A stretch of DNA of 64,000 nucleotides, from positions 186,001 to 250,000 of the forward strand of contig NZ_FTNT01000004.1 of NCBI RefSeq assembly GCF_900156495.1, in the 5' to 3' direction. Shown here piece after piece: positions 28,257 through 37,276 of this stretch. The stretch's first letter is position 1; each line of letters begins with the position of its first letter. The stretch comes from Williamsia sterculiae (lineage in GTDB: Bacteria; Actinomycetota; Actinomycetes; Mycobacteriales; Mycobacteriaceae). The notes under the pieces were generated by a model. That model did not search any database and had not been told where the DNA came from. It saw nothing but the letters and a program-made list of their open reading frames with translations. The translations under genes and the position numbers were made by a program.

Positions 28257-28805
28257 TCAGCTGACCGCGGTGACCTGCGGCGCGATCGCGGCCGGGGTGT
28301 GAACCGGTGCGGTGAGCCTGGTGCGGGCCTGGATGATCAGAGTGCGTCCCAGCACCATGGTCAACGCCCAGATCACGAAGAAGGGGGCCACGGTGTCGAC
28401 GGAGATGTGGTGGGTGATCATCTGCACGCCGAACCAGTTGTGGAAGCTCGCGACGTTCTCCACCGACCACACGAACCCGAGGCGAGCGACCACCGCGATC
28501 AACCAGATGGCCACGAACCCGAGACCGCAGCGAGTGGCGAGGTTGCCGTCGGAGGTCCGCACCACGCGGGTCACGGCGGCGGCGATGCCTGCGAACACGA
28601 GACCCACCGCGGCACCGACCGCGTAGACCCGCAGTGACGTGGCGTCGGTGGGCGCGTCCTTGAGGTAGAAGTAGCCGACCCCGGCGACCATCAGCAGCGG
28701 CCGGATGATGGCCTTGGCGGTCAGAGCGTGGGTGCCGTACTGGGTGAGAACGACGACGGTGAAGATCCCGCCGCTGATCAGAAGGGCCTGAACGAAGTCG
28801 GACAT
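28257..28805 (-). CDS. Multipass membrane protein of unknown function
   Basis: This 182-residue integral-membrane protein begins at the ATG at 28805, behind GAGGAG. Five or six hydrophobic helices are visible (for example ALLISGGIFTVVVLTQYG, YAVGAAVGLVFAGIAAAV and FFVIWALTMVLGRTLIIQA). Conserved-looking polar points include HNWFGVQMITHHIS. I do not recognise the family with confidence. The open frame extends 38 codons upstream, but these are not coding-like. Divergent from the acyl-CoA reductase gene. Confidence 0.75.
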   Translation of the reverse strand: MSDFVQALLISGGIFTVVVLTQYGTHALTAKAIIRPLLMVAGVGYFYLKDAPTDATSLRVYAVGAAVGLVFAGIAAAVTRVVRTSDGNLATRCGLGFVAIWLIAVVARLGFVWSVENVASFHNWFGVQMITHHISVDTVAPFFVIWALTMVLGRTLIIQARTRLTAPVHTPAAIAPQVTAVS

Positions 28806-29042
28806 TGTGTGCTCCTCGGTGTCGGTGCGTTGTTGCTGATGGAAGAGAACTCTGCGCCGACCGGGCCGCGATCTGATCGGCCCACGGGTGGAGGTTCGGG
28901 TGGAGACCGCTCTCTCCACCCGTCCACCTGATCAGTCTCGGTTCGCCCGTATCGATACGCCGGTTTCGATGCCCGCCACCCGGTCGATGGGACAGGATGA
29001 GCTGCGCGGGCAATGCAGTCGAACAGGTTTGAGGAGTCATCC

Positions 29043-31049
29043 GTGTCCACCTACATCGTCACCGGTGCCACCGGATTTCTCGGTCGCCGTGTCCTCGAAC
29101 GGCTGTTGCAGCGTGAACCGGATGCGGTCGTCCACGCTCTGGTCCGTTCCTCGTCGGTACCCAAGGTCGAACGGCTGGCCGCGGATCTCGACGCTGGCGA
29201 TCGACTCCTCCCCCTGGTCGGTGACCTGACCGAGCCAGGTCTGGGACTCACCGAGGACCCACCCGCGGCCGACCACGTGATCCACCTCGGCGCCGTCTAC
29301 GACATGACCGCATCCGCCGACCAGTCGCAGGCAGCGAATGTCGACGGCACTCGAGCGGTGATCGATCTCGCGCTGAAACTCGACGCCACCCTGCACCACG
29401 TCTCGTCGGTGGCCGTGGCCGGTGACCACAGGGGGATCTTCACCGAGGGCGACTTCAACGTCGGACAGAATCTGCCGTCGCCCTACCACGAGACCAAGTT
29501 CATCGCGGAGAAGATGGTCCGCGGGACACCTGGATTGCGGTGGCGGGTGTACCGGCCGGCCATCGTGGTGGGCGACTCACGGACCGGCGAAATGGACAAG
29601 ATCGACGGTCCGTACTACTTCTTCACCGCGCTGCGTCTGCTCGCCCGGCTACCTGCTCTGCTACCGACTCTGGTGCCCGACATCGGGGCCACCAATGTCG
29701 TGCCCGTCGATTACGTCGCGGACGCGATGGTCGAGCTCGTCCTCGGTCGCGGCCTCGACGGGCAGGCTTTCCACCTGGTCAATCCGCGACCGCAATCGAC
29801 CCGGGAGATCTACGGGGCGCTGGCCGCCGCCGCCGGTGCGCCGATGGCCGTCGGCTCCATCCCGTCGGTGGTCGCCGAGCCGGCGTTGCATGCCGCGGAC
29901 CTACCGGGGGTGAAGATCGCCCGCGACCTGATACTCGACCAACTCGGCGTCCCGCCGGTCGTCATCGATCATCTGACGTTCCCGTCCGTGTTCGACTCCA
30001 CCCGTACCCAGAAGCTGCTGTCGGGTTCCGGCATCACCCCACCCGACTTCGACACCTATGCCGGGCGGCTCTATCGCTACTGGTACGCACACCTGGACCC
30101 GAATCGGGCACGACGGCCCAGTGGCTCCGGACAGTTGGCCGGGCGGCACGTGATGATCACCGGTGGGTCGTCGGGTATCGGCCTGGCCACCGCACACAAG
30201 GCGGCCGCGCGCGGTGCCGTGCTGCTGCTGGTGGCCCGTGGCGCCGAGGATCTGCAGGATGCGGTGGACGGCATCCGCGCCGATGGTGGTGCGGCATACG
30301 GATACCCGTGTGACATCACCGACGACGAGTCGGTCGCGTCGATGGTCAAGAAGGTGCTCGACGAACACGACCACGTCGACTTCCTGGTCAACAACGCAGG
30401 GCGGTCCATCCGGCGCGGCATCGTGCACTCACTCGACCGGATGCACGACTTCGAACGCACCATGTCGGTGAACTACTTCGGCGCGGTGCGCCTGATCCTC
30501 GCACTGTTGCCCAGTATGCGCGAACGGCGGTTCGGCCACATCGTGAACATCTCGTCGATCGGCGTACAGACCAAGGTCCCCCGCTTCGCCGCCTATGTGG
30601 CCAGCAAGGCCGCGCTGGACGCGTTCAGCGACGTCATCTCCTCGGAGACCTTCGACGACGGGATCACGTTCACCTCGGTGAAGATGCCACTGGTGCGGAC
30701 CCCGATGATCGCGCCGACCACCATCTACCAATCGATGCCGACGTCGTCGCCGGATGAGGCCGCCGACATGGTGATACGAGCGATGGAGAAGCGTCCGGTC
30801 CGTATCGAGACACCGGTCGGTACCATCGCCGAGTTCACCGGGCTGTTCGCCCCACGGTTCCGTAACCTGTTGCTACACCAGGCGTATCGACTGTTCCCGG
30901 AGTCGAGTGCGGCCAAGGGCGAGAAGCCAGTCGAGAGCGCATCCACCCCGTCCGACGGTGGCTCGGGTGGTCGGACGGCGCTGCCCGCGCCGCAACTGCC
31001 GCCCACGGCCAAGCGCATCGCGCGATTGGTGCCGGGCATCTACTGGTGA
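29043..31049 (+). CDS. Two-domain fatty acyl-CoA reductase / SDR protein (AcrA1-like)
   Basis: This 668-residue enzyme joins two Rossmann units. The N-terminal extended-SDR reductase domain has GATGFLGRR (about 8-16) and the Y-x3-K pair in SPYHETKFIAEKM (Y148). The C-terminal classical SDR has GGSSGIGLATAHKA (about 374), NNAGRS and YVASKAALDAF (Y518, K522). This architecture and length match mycobacterial AcrA1, a fatty acyl-CoA reductase making aldehydes or alcohols for wax or lipid synthesis. The GTG at 29043 follows GAGGAG; the upstream ATG at 29013 lacks a ribosome site. It may act with neighbouring lipid genes, but no operon partner is evident. Confidence 0.88.
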   Translation: MSTYIVTGATGFLGRRVLERLLQREPDAVVHALVRSSSVPKVERLAADLDAGDRLLPLVGDLTEPGLGLTEDPPAADHVIHLGAVYDMTASADQSQAANVDGTRAVIDLALKLDATLHHVSSVAVAGDHRGIFTEGDFNVGQNLPSPYHETKFIAEKMVRGTPGLRWRVYRPAIVVGDSRTGEMDKIDGPYYFFTALRLLARLPALLPTLVPDIGATNVVPVDYVADAMVELVLGRGLDGQAFHLVNPRPQSTREIYGALAAAAGAPMAVGSIPSVVAEPALHAADLPGVKIARDLILDQLGVPPVVIDHLTFPSVFDSTRTQKLLSGSGITPPDFDTYAGRLYRYWYAHLDPNRARRPSGSGQLAGRHVMITGGSSGIGLATAHKAAARGAVLLLVARGAEDLQDAVDGIRADGGAAYGYPCDITDDESVASMVKKVLDEHDHVDFLVNNAGRSIRRGIVHSLDRMHDFERTMSVNYFGAVRLILALLPSMRERRFGHIVNISSIGVQTKVPRFAAYVASKAALDAFSDVISSETFDDGITFTSVKMPLVRTPMIAPTTIYQSMPTSSPDEAADMVIRAMEKRPVRIETPVGTIAEFTGLFAPRFRNLLLHQAYRLFPESSAAKGEKPVESASTPSDGGSGGRTALPAPQLPPTAKRIARLVPGIYW

Positions 31050-31077
31050 GAGGTCCACGTCACCTGGCGGGTCAGCG

Positions 31078-31926
31078 TCACGACGTCGCCACCTCCGTCG
31101 GCGGCAGCTGATCACGGAACGGATCGGCGACATGGCCGAGCAGGTCGGCCACCGAATCGATGACCAGTGTCGGTCGGTACGGATACATCTCGACCGACTT
31201 CCGGGTCGAGATCCCGGACATCACCAGAATCGTCCGCAATCCCGCCTCCAGTCCGGCGACCACATCGGTGTCCATCCGGTCACCGATCATGAGCGTGGTC
31301 TCCGAATGCGCGCCGATCCTGCGCAAGGCGCTGCGCATCATCAGCGGGTTCGGCTTGCCGACGTAGTACGGTTCCCGACCCGTCGCCCGAGTGATCAATG
31401 CAGCGACCGACCCCGTTGCGGGCAACGGCCCGTTCACCGATGGGCCGGTGGCATCGGGGTTGGTCGCGATGAACCGTGACCCCGAACCCACCAACCGGAT
31501 GGCGGTGGTGATGGCCTCGAACGAGTAGGTACGGGTCTCGCCGAGCACTACGTAGTCGGGTCTGCTCTCGGTCAGCACGTACCCGATCTCGTGGAGCGCG
31601 GTGGTCAGTCCCGACTCGCCGACCACGTAGGCCGAGCCTCCCGGACGTTGCTCGGCGAGAAAGGTGGCCGTGGCGAGCGCGGACGTCCATATCGACTCCT
31701 CCTCGATGTCGAGTCCGGTGTTGAGCAACCGGGCTCGCAGGTCGCGGGGTGTACGGATCGAATTGTTCGTCAGGACGATGAAAGGGATCCCGGCCGAACG
31801 GAGTTCGGTGATCAATTGATCCGCACCGGGTATGGGCTGCTCCTCGTGGACCAAGACCCCGTCCATGTCCATGAGGTAGTTCAATCCGCCGGCGGTGTCG
31901 CTCGTCGTGGTGGTGTCGTCGGTCAC
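31078..31926 (-). CDS. HAD-superfamily class IIA sugar phosphatase (NagD-like)
   Basis: This 282-residue phosphatase has HAD motif I as LMDMDGVLVHEEQP (nucleophile Asp at about 19, acid Asp at 21), motif II in VLTNNSIRTP, motif III Lys in GKPNPLMM and motif IV GDRMDTDV. The C2-type cap lies between motifs II and III, as in NagD and p-nitrophenyl phosphatases. The GTG at 31926 is chosen; the frame continues far upstream into the xylulokinase region without support. It diverges from xylB and probably dephosphorylates a sugar phosphate connected with the polyol cluster, which is inference from context. Confidence 0.88.
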   Translation of the reverse strand: MTDDTTTTSDTAGGLNYLMDMDGVLVHEEQPIPGADQLITELRSAGIPFIVLTNNSIRTPRDLRARLLNTGLDIEEESIWTSALATATFLAEQRPGGSAYVVGESGLTTALHEIGYVLTESRPDYVVLGETRTYSFEAITTAIRLVGSGSRFIATNPDATGPSVNGPLPATGSVAALITRATGREPYYVGKPNPLMMRSALRRIGAHSETTLMIGDRMDTDVVAGLEAGLRTILVMSGISTRKSVEMYPYRPTLVIDSVADLLGHVADPFRDQLPPTEVATS

Positions 31927-32048
31927 ACATCCAGTGTGCCCGGTTCCGCCGCCCGGCGGTGGACATCGCACGTCCCGAACCCCGGGATCGACACCGGAAA
32001 GATGGTTACCGTGGACCACGGGAGTCATCCCGAAGCGTAGGAGGCAGT

Positions 32049-33443
32049 ATGACGCCGGTCGCCGGTATCGATTCGTCCACCCAGTCGTGCAAGGTGGTGG
32101 TCTGCGACGCCGAGTCCGGTCGGGTGCTGCGCACCGGATCATCCGCCCATCCCGCGGGTACCGCCGTCGATCCCGAACGGTGGTGGGACGCGTTGGTCCG
32201 CGCGGTCGACGAGGCGGGGGGCCTCGACGACGTCGCCGCGGTGTCGGTGGGTGGCCAGCAACACGGGATGATCTGTCTCGATGACTCCGGTCGTGTGGTG
32301 CGAGAGGCATTGCTGTGGAACGACACCCGATCGGCCGACGCCGCAACGCACCTCGTGAGCGACCTCGGTGGACCGGAGAGGTGGGTCGACGAGGTCGGCG
32401 TGGTGCCCGTCGCCGCGATCACCGCGGCGAAGCTACGGTGGCTCGCCGATCACGAACCCCACCACGCCGACGCCACCGCGGCGGTGTGCCTCCCCCACGA
32501 CTGGCTCACCTGGCGCCTCAGAGGATCATCAGATCTCGCCGCACTGACCACCGACCGCAGCGACGCCTCGGGTACCGGATATTTCTCCGCGCGCACCACC
32601 ACCTATCGCACTGATCTTCTGGAATTGGCGCTCCGGGGCCGTAGCCCACACCTGCCCGAGGTCGCCGAACCCGATGCCACCGTGGGACGAACCGCATCCG
32701 GAGCGATCGTCGGACCTGGAGCCGGTGACAATGCCGCTGCCGCACTGGGGCTCGTCGCCGAACCTGGCGATTGTGTTGTCTCACTGGGGACGTCCGGGGT
32801 GGTGTCGGCGGTGACTAACACCGCACCCCGTGATCCCGGAGGGCTGGTGGCCGGATTCGCGGATGCGACCGGTCGACAACTGCCGTTGGTCTGCACCCTC
32901 AACGGCGCGCCCGTCCTCGCGGCGACCGCCTCCAGCCTGGGGGTGGACCTGTCCACGTTCTCGGAATTGGCATTGTCGGCGGAACCCGGCGCCGGCGGTC
33001 TGGTGCTGGTGCCCTACCTGAACGGCGAGCGCAGTCCCAACCTGCCCGCGGCCTCAGGTTCGTTGCACGGAATCACCTCGGACAACTTCATCCCCGCCAA
33101 CGTCGCTCGCGCCGCGGTGGAGGGGCTGCTCTGTTCGCTGGTCACGTGCATGGAATACATCCTCGCGCAGGGCACCGCCGTACATCGCGTGATCCTGATC
33201 GGTGGCGGGGCACGCTCGTCGGCCGTACAACGCATCGCACCATCGTTGTTCGGTCGGCCGGTGACCGTGCCGTCGGCCGCCGAATACGTGGCCCTCGGCG
33301 CCGCCCGTCAGGCCGCGTGGGCGTATTCGGCCACCCTTCCGGACTGGCGGTCCGCCGACCGCGCGGAGTTCACCGCCCCGGCCACCCCGGAGGTGGTCGA
33401 CCGGTACCGCGACGCCGCCGAACTGACCCTGACCCGGCGATAG
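32049..33443 (+). CDS. xylB: Xylulokinase
   Basis: This 464-residue FGGY-family carbohydrate kinase phosphorylates D-xylulose to xylulose 5-phosphate. The N-terminal actin-like motif is GIDSSTQSCKVVV. SVGGQQHGMICLD is a typical substrate-site region of xylulokinases. ATP-site motifs include SLGTSGVVSA and the C-terminal IGGGARSSAVQRI and EYVALGAARQAAW. The ATG follows AGGAGG. It converges on the mannitol-type dehydrogenase and provides the kinase step after arabitol or xylitol oxidation. The palindromic repeat element and a copy of the mtlD 3' end lie just beyond its stop. Confidence 0.92.
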   Translation: MTPVAGIDSSTQSCKVVVCDAESGRVLRTGSSAHPAGTAVDPERWWDALVRAVDEAGGLDDVAAVSVGGQQHGMICLDDSGRVVREALLWNDTRSADAATHLVSDLGGPERWVDEVGVVPVAAITAAKLRWLADHEPHHADATAAVCLPHDWLTWRLRGSSDLAALTTDRSDASGTGYFSARTTTYRTDLLELALRGRSPHLPEVAEPDATVGRTASGAIVGPGAGDNAAAALGLVAEPGDCVVSLGTSGVVSAVTNTAPRDPGGLVAGFADATGRQLPLVCTLNGAPVLAATASSLGVDLSTFSELALSAEPGAGGLVLVPYLNGERSPNLPAASGSLHGITSDNFIPANVARAAVEGLLCSLVTCMEYILAQGTAVHRVILIGGGARSSAVQRIAPSLFGRPVTVPSAAEYVALGAARQAAWAYSATLPDWRSADRAEFTAPATPEVVDRYRDAAELTLTRR

Positions 33444-33458
33444 GTCGTGAACCGGGTC

Positions 33459-33500
33459 TCACCGATCGTCGGCCAACAGTTCATCGAGGGTCTGTCGTGC
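33459..33500 (-). pseudogene. Duplicated 3' end of the mannitol dehydrogenase gene
   Basis: On the minus strand these bases read ARQTLDELLADDR-stop. The current mtlD C-terminus, 114 bases upstream, reads ARQTLGELLDHPDPR-stop. A 17-base identity (33485-33501 and 33599-33615) and the same reading frame show that the gene end is present twice. The palindromic element (33512-33540) lies between the copies. Confidence 0.7.
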
Positions 33501-33511
33501 TGTACCGCGAC

Positions 33512-33540
33512 AACTGCGGGAAATCGGATCTCCCGCAGTT
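33512..33540. repeat. Palindromic element, copy 3 (single hairpin)
   Basis: AACTGCGGGAAATC-G-GATCTCCCGCAGTT is a 14-base arm inverted repeat with one mismatch, the same core as the hairpins at 5080-5177 and 7761-7852. It lies between convergent xylB and mtlD, inside a 114-base unit bounded by two copies of the mtlD end. Confidence 0.85.
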
Positions 33541-33566
33541 TCGTTCCGAGAGCTCCGTCCGGCATC

Positions 33567-35057
33567 TCAACGCGGATCGGGGTGGTCGAGCAACTCCCCG
33601 AGGGTCTGTCGTGCTCCTCTCGCGCGCAGTCGGTCCAACGCCCACAGATACGGTCGGACGAAGTGGTTGTCGTCGACCAGGTCGCCGAACAGGTCGCGGT
33701 TGCCGATGAACGCGAGCGGGTCGTGTCGTGACCGGCGCGCCAGCGGCACCAACATGTCGGCCAACGGGTCCACGACCGTGATCGGCGCCCCGTGCTCGTC
33801 CACGCCTTCGGCGTACCGGGTCCACGCGGCGACGACCGCTGCGGACAGTTGTACGGCGCGACCGGCGGCCAATTGTTCGCGGACCACCGGGACAAGCCAT
33901 TTCGGGATGCGGTCGGAGGAGTCCTGACACAGCCTGGCGATCGTGTCGGCGATCGCCGGGTTGGAGAATCGGTCGATCAGTGTCGCGCAGTAGTCGTCGA
34001 GGTCCACCCCCGGCACCGCTAACAGGGTCGGCCTGCCCTCCTCGGCCATGTACCGCTGCAGCAGTTCTCGGATCAACGGATCCGATGCCGCGTCGTGGAC
34101 GTACCGGTACCCCATGAGGTGACCGAAGTAGCACAGCGCCTGATGGCCGGCGTTGAGCAGTCGCAGCTTCATCAGTTCGTACGGGGCCACGTCGTCGACG
34201 ACCTGTACCCCCACCGTCTCCAGCGCCGGGCGGCCCATGGAGAACGCGTCCTCGAGTACCCACTGGGTGAACGGCTCCGCCACCACCGGCCACCGGTCGT
34301 CCACTCCCGTGCGATCGACCACCTCGGCCCGCAACCCCGAGGGTGTGGCCGGGGTGATGCGGTCCACCATGGAACTCGGGAAACGGGTGTGCGCGGCGAT
34401 CCAGTCGGCGAGATCCGGATCCTTGAGCCGCGCGAACGTCTCGAACGTCCGGTGTGCGACCTCGCCGTTGCCCTGGATGTTGTCGCACGACATGACGGTG
34501 AACGACTCGACTCCCCGATCCCGTCGACGGCGCAGGGCCTCGGTGACCAGGCCGAAGACGGTGACCGGGGTGGCGCCCGGACGCAGATCGGCCACCACCT
34601 CCGGGTCGGACGCGTCGAATTCCCCTGTGCTCGGGGCGAAGTTGTATCCACCCTCGGTCACGGTGAGCGAGACGATCTGTGTCTGCGGTGACGCCATGGT
34701 CTCGATGACCCGCTCTGGATCGTCGGGGGCGTACAGATAATCGACGATGGAACCGATCACCCCTGTGTCCGTGTTCCCGTCCGGCGACTTCAGCGTCAGG
34801 GTGTACAGACCGTCCTGCGCGTGCAGGGCGTCGCGCATCGCGGCGTCGCCCGGGCGCACCCCCACCCCGCAGATCGCCCAGTCGCGGGCGGTGGGGTCGG
34901 TGGCGAGCAGCCGGTCGAGGTACATCGCCTGATGGGCACGGTGGAACCCCCCGACCCCGACGTGCACGATTCCGGTGACGAGTTCGGTCCGGTCGTATCC
35001 GGGTGTGCACACGGAGTCGATGATGGGCAGCGTGGCGTCGGACAGTTCGATCGACAT
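33567..35057 (-). CDS. mtlD: Mannitol 2-dehydrogenase family polyol dehydrogenase
   Basis: This 496-residue long-chain polyol dehydrogenase (mannitol/arabitol/fructuronate type) has the N-terminal nucleotide-binding motif HVGVGGFHRAHQAMYLDRLL (about 31-50). The family signature MKLRLLNAGHQALCYFGHLM is at about 300-320, with the catalytic Lys-Asn-His triad (KLRLLNAGH). It oxidises D-mannitol to fructose or D-arabitol to D-xylulose with NAD. AGGGAG precedes the ATG at 35057. It follows the zinc dehydrogenase gene with a 26-base gap and is probably cotranscribed. The last codons are duplicated downstream together with a palindromic repeat. Confidence 0.92.
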   Translation of the reverse strand: MSIELSDATLPIIDSVCTPGYDRTELVTGIVHVGVGGFHRAHQAMYLDRLLATDPTARDWAICGVGVRPGDAAMRDALHAQDGLYTLTLKSPDGNTDTGVIGSIVDYLYAPDDPERVIETMASPQTQIVSLTVTEGGYNFAPSTGEFDASDPEVVADLRPGATPVTVFGLVTEALRRRRDRGVESFTVMSCDNIQGNGEVAHRTFETFARLKDPDLADWIAAHTRFPSSMVDRITPATPSGLRAEVVDRTGVDDRWPVVAEPFTQWVLEDAFSMGRPALETVGVQVVDDVAPYELMKLRLLNAGHQALCYFGHLMGYRYVHDAASDPLIRELLQRYMAEEGRPTLLAVPGVDLDDYCATLIDRFSNPAIADTIARLCQDSSDRIPKWLVPVVREQLAAGRAVQLSAAVVAAWTRYAEGVDEHGAPITVVDPLADMLVPLARRSRHDPLAFIGNRDLFGDLVDDNHFVRPYLWALDRLRARGARQTLGELLDHPDPR

Positions 35058-35083
35058 GGTCTGGACTCCCTGGTGATCACTCG

Positions 35084-36127
35084 TCATCGGACACCGCTCC
35101 ACGTGCGGTCGTTCAGGCTGTCGGGCACACCGCCGGGGTAGACGACCGCCTTGACCGCACCGGGTATCCGGTCGGCCGACAATGCCGCATCGACGTCGTC
35201 GAGGTCGAATCGGGCGGTGACCATCCCGTCGAGATCCACCCGTCCCGACGTCACCAACTCCCTGGCCACCGGCCAGGTGTTGGCGTACCGGTACACCCCG
35301 GTGAGCATGATCTCGCGGTTCTGGATCAGTGACACCGGGAGTTCCATCACGTCGGCTCCCATTCCCACGAGCACCACTGTGCCACCGGGCCGAACGTGCG
35401 CTATTCCGGCCCGGACGGCGGATGGCGCACCCGAGGCGTCGATGAAGGCGTCGAAGCCGTTGCCTGCTGCGGCGTGGTCGGGCGCCGGGGTCTCGGTCGC
35501 ACCAAAGGTTGTGGCCAGGCAACGACGTTCGGCGCTGATGTCGGTCACCGCGATGCGGGTCGCACCCGCGACGCGGGCCACCTGCGCGCACAGCAGACCG
35601 ATCGGTCCGGCTCCGGCGATGAGCACCGACCCGCCGATTCCCACACCCGCCTTGCCCACCGCGGCGATACCCACCGACAGCGGTTCGAACAGCGCGGCGG
35701 CCTCGTCGCTGACCGAGTCCGGGACGGGATGCGCGAAGGCCGAGCCGATGGTGACGTACTCGGCGAGGGCACCGTCCACCGGAGGCGTGGCGAAGAACCG
35801 CACATGCGGGCACAGGTTGTAGTCACCGCGACGAGATTCGGCCGTGTCGGGGTCCGGGCGTTGCGGTTCGATCGACACACGTTCCCCCACACGTCTCTCG
35901 TCGACCCCGGCACCGACGGCGACGATGCGGCCAGAAGCCTCGTGTCCGAGCACGATCGGCGCGGTCACCACGTGGTCTCCGATCCGCCCGTGCCGCTGGT
36001 AGTGCGCGTCGCTGCCACACACTCCGACCGCGCTGACCCGAACCAACACGTCCCCGGGACGCGGTGCTGGAACCGGTCGTCGCTGCACGGTCAGCGCACC
36101 GCCCGGGTCGAGAACGCTTGCCCGCAT
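35084..36127 (-). CDS. Zinc-dependent sorbitol/L-iditol-type dehydrogenase
   Basis: This 347-residue medium-chain dehydrogenase has the catalytic-zinc region VCGSDAHYQRHG and GHEASGRIVAVG. RVSIEPQRPDPD lies where the structural-zinc lobe occurs and NLCPHVRFFATPP follows; only part of the structural cysteine cluster is present, as in sorbitol dehydrogenases. The Rossmann motif is IAGAGPIGLLCAQ at about 165-177. It probably oxidises sorbitol or xylitol. ATG 36127 is the conservative start. A GTG at 36175, preceded seven bases upstream by TACCAT (36183-36188 on the minus strand), could be a leaderless start adding 16 residues. Divergent from the SorC-type regulator. Confidence 0.88.
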   Translation of the reverse strand: MRASVLDPGGALTVQRRPVPAPRPGDVLVRVSAVGVCGSDAHYQRHGRIGDHVVTAPIVLGHEASGRIVAVGAGVDERRVGERVSIEPQRPDPDTAESRRGDYNLCPHVRFFATPPVDGALAEYVTIGSAFAHPVPDSVSDEAAALFEPLSVGIAAVGKAGVGIGGSVLIAGAGPIGLLCAQVARVAGATRIAVTDISAERRCLATTFGATETPAPDHAAAGNGFDAFIDASGAPSAVRAGIAHVRPGGTVVLVGMGADVMELPVSLIQNREIMLTGVYRYANTWPVARELVTSGRVDLDGMVTARFDLDDVDAALSADRIPGAVKAVVYPGGVPDSLNDRTWSGVR

Positions 36128-36182
36128 GTCTGTGCCGATGCGGTCACTTTTCGATAGCTGTGTTGCGTACGTCACACTCGCG

Positions 36183-36227
36183 ATGGTAGCCTCATGAGCA
36201 GAAGTTTCGCTAGTGAACATTTGCTCA
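36183..36227. promoter_or_regulatory. Promoter and SorC-type operator between divergent polyol genes
   Basis: TGAACAT-TTGCTCA (36214-36227) is an imperfect palindrome with the TGANCA...TGNTCA half-sites typical of SorC/DeoR-family sugar regulators. A related TGAGCA half-site is at 36195-36200. The -10-like TACCAT of the dehydrogenase (minus strand, 36183-36188) lies beside it. The regulator encoded next door is the likely ligand-responsive repressor. Confidence 0.55.
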
Positions 36228-36280
36228 CCCAGGTGTTCCCGGCGCCGGCGACGAGGCCATTCCATCGAGCGAGGAGCGAC

Positions 36281-37276
36281 GTGCCCGATCTTCCCGTACG
36301 CGCGGTGACCGACTCCGGTCACGATCTGCGGCTGTTGGTACGGGCCGCCACGATGTACCACCTCGAGGGCCTGACCCAGGCCGAGATCGCGGCTCGGCTG
36401 GGTGTCTCGCGGCCGACGGCCGGCCGACTGGTCGCCCGCGCCCGTGCTCAGGGTCTTGTGCAGGTGAGCGTGGCCGCACCCGATCATCTCGGTGGCTCGA
36501 TCCACCCCGACACCGAGCGTGCGGTGGAAACCGAGTTCGGACTCGACGAGGTGCTCATCATCGACGAAGCCGCCGACGGCACGCCCACCGGTGACGCCGC
36601 ACTGGGCCGAGCCGCGGCATCACTCCTCGCGCGCCGCATACAACCCACCGACACCTTCGGATTCACGTGGGGCCCTGAACAGGTCGCCGTCGCCGACGCG
36701 ATCAGTGCCCGCAACGCGTCGTGTCGACGGGTGGTGCAGATGGACGGCTCGATGACGTCGGTCGATTATCACACCGGCGTCGATCACGCGTTGGCGCGCT
36801 TCTCCGAACGCCTGCACGCCCAGCCGATGCGCCTGGTCGCACCGCTGTACGCCGATCGCGAGACCGTCCTCGCCATGCGTCGTGACTCCATCCTGTCGCA
36901 GGCACTGCTCGCGGCCGAGCAGGCCGACATCATGCTCTTCGGTGTCGGTTCGGTGTCCACGTCAACCACCCTGTTCGAGGGAGCGTTCATCGACAGTGCC
37001 GTACTGGGTGAGTTGTCCGAGCTCGGTGCCGTCGGTGAGATCGGCGGCCGCTTCTACGACATGCACGGCGTGCCCGTGCCGTCCACGCTCGTCGACCGCA
37101 CCGTCTCGGTCTCCCTGGACAAGGTGCACGACTGTTCGACGGCCGTTCTGGTCTCCGGTGGTGCTCACCGCCAGGAGTCCATCCTCGGCGCGCTGCGCGG
37201 TGGGTTCGCCACCATCCTGGTGACCGACTCGGACACCGCGCAGTGGCTGCTGTCCGCACAGAAAGGTCAACGGTGA
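36281..37276 (+). CDS. SorC/DeoR-type sugar-responsive transcriptional regulator
   Basis: This 331-residue regulator has an N-terminal helix-turn-helix (LTQAEIAARLGVSRPTAGRL, about 30-49). The large C-terminal domain is sugar-phosphate-isomerase-like, with ADIMLFGVGSVSTSTTLFEG and GEIGGRFYDMHGVPV, and binds the phosphorylated or free polyol effector. The GTG at 36281 has GAGGAG four bases upstream. The gene heads the ABC-transporter operon (its stop overlaps the next start, GTGA) and diverges from the dehydrogenase operon, so it probably controls both. The position resembles AtlR-type arabitol regulators of corynebacteria; the effector is not known. Confidence 0.9.
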   Translation: MPDLPVRAVTDSGHDLRLLVRAATMYHLEGLTQAEIAARLGVSRPTAGRLVARARAQGLVQVSVAAPDHLGGSIHPDTERAVETEFGLDEVLIIDEAADGTPTGDAALGRAAASLLARRIQPTDTFGFTWGPEQVAVADAISARNASCRRVVQMDGSMTSVDYHTGVDHALARFSERLHAQPMRLVAPLYADRETVLAMRRDSILSQALLAAEQADIMLFGVGSVSTSTTLFEGAFIDSAVLGELSELGAVGEIGGRFYDMHGVPVPSTLVDRTVSVSLDKVHDCSTAVLVSGGAHRQESILGALRGGFATILVTDSDTAQWLLSAQKGQR

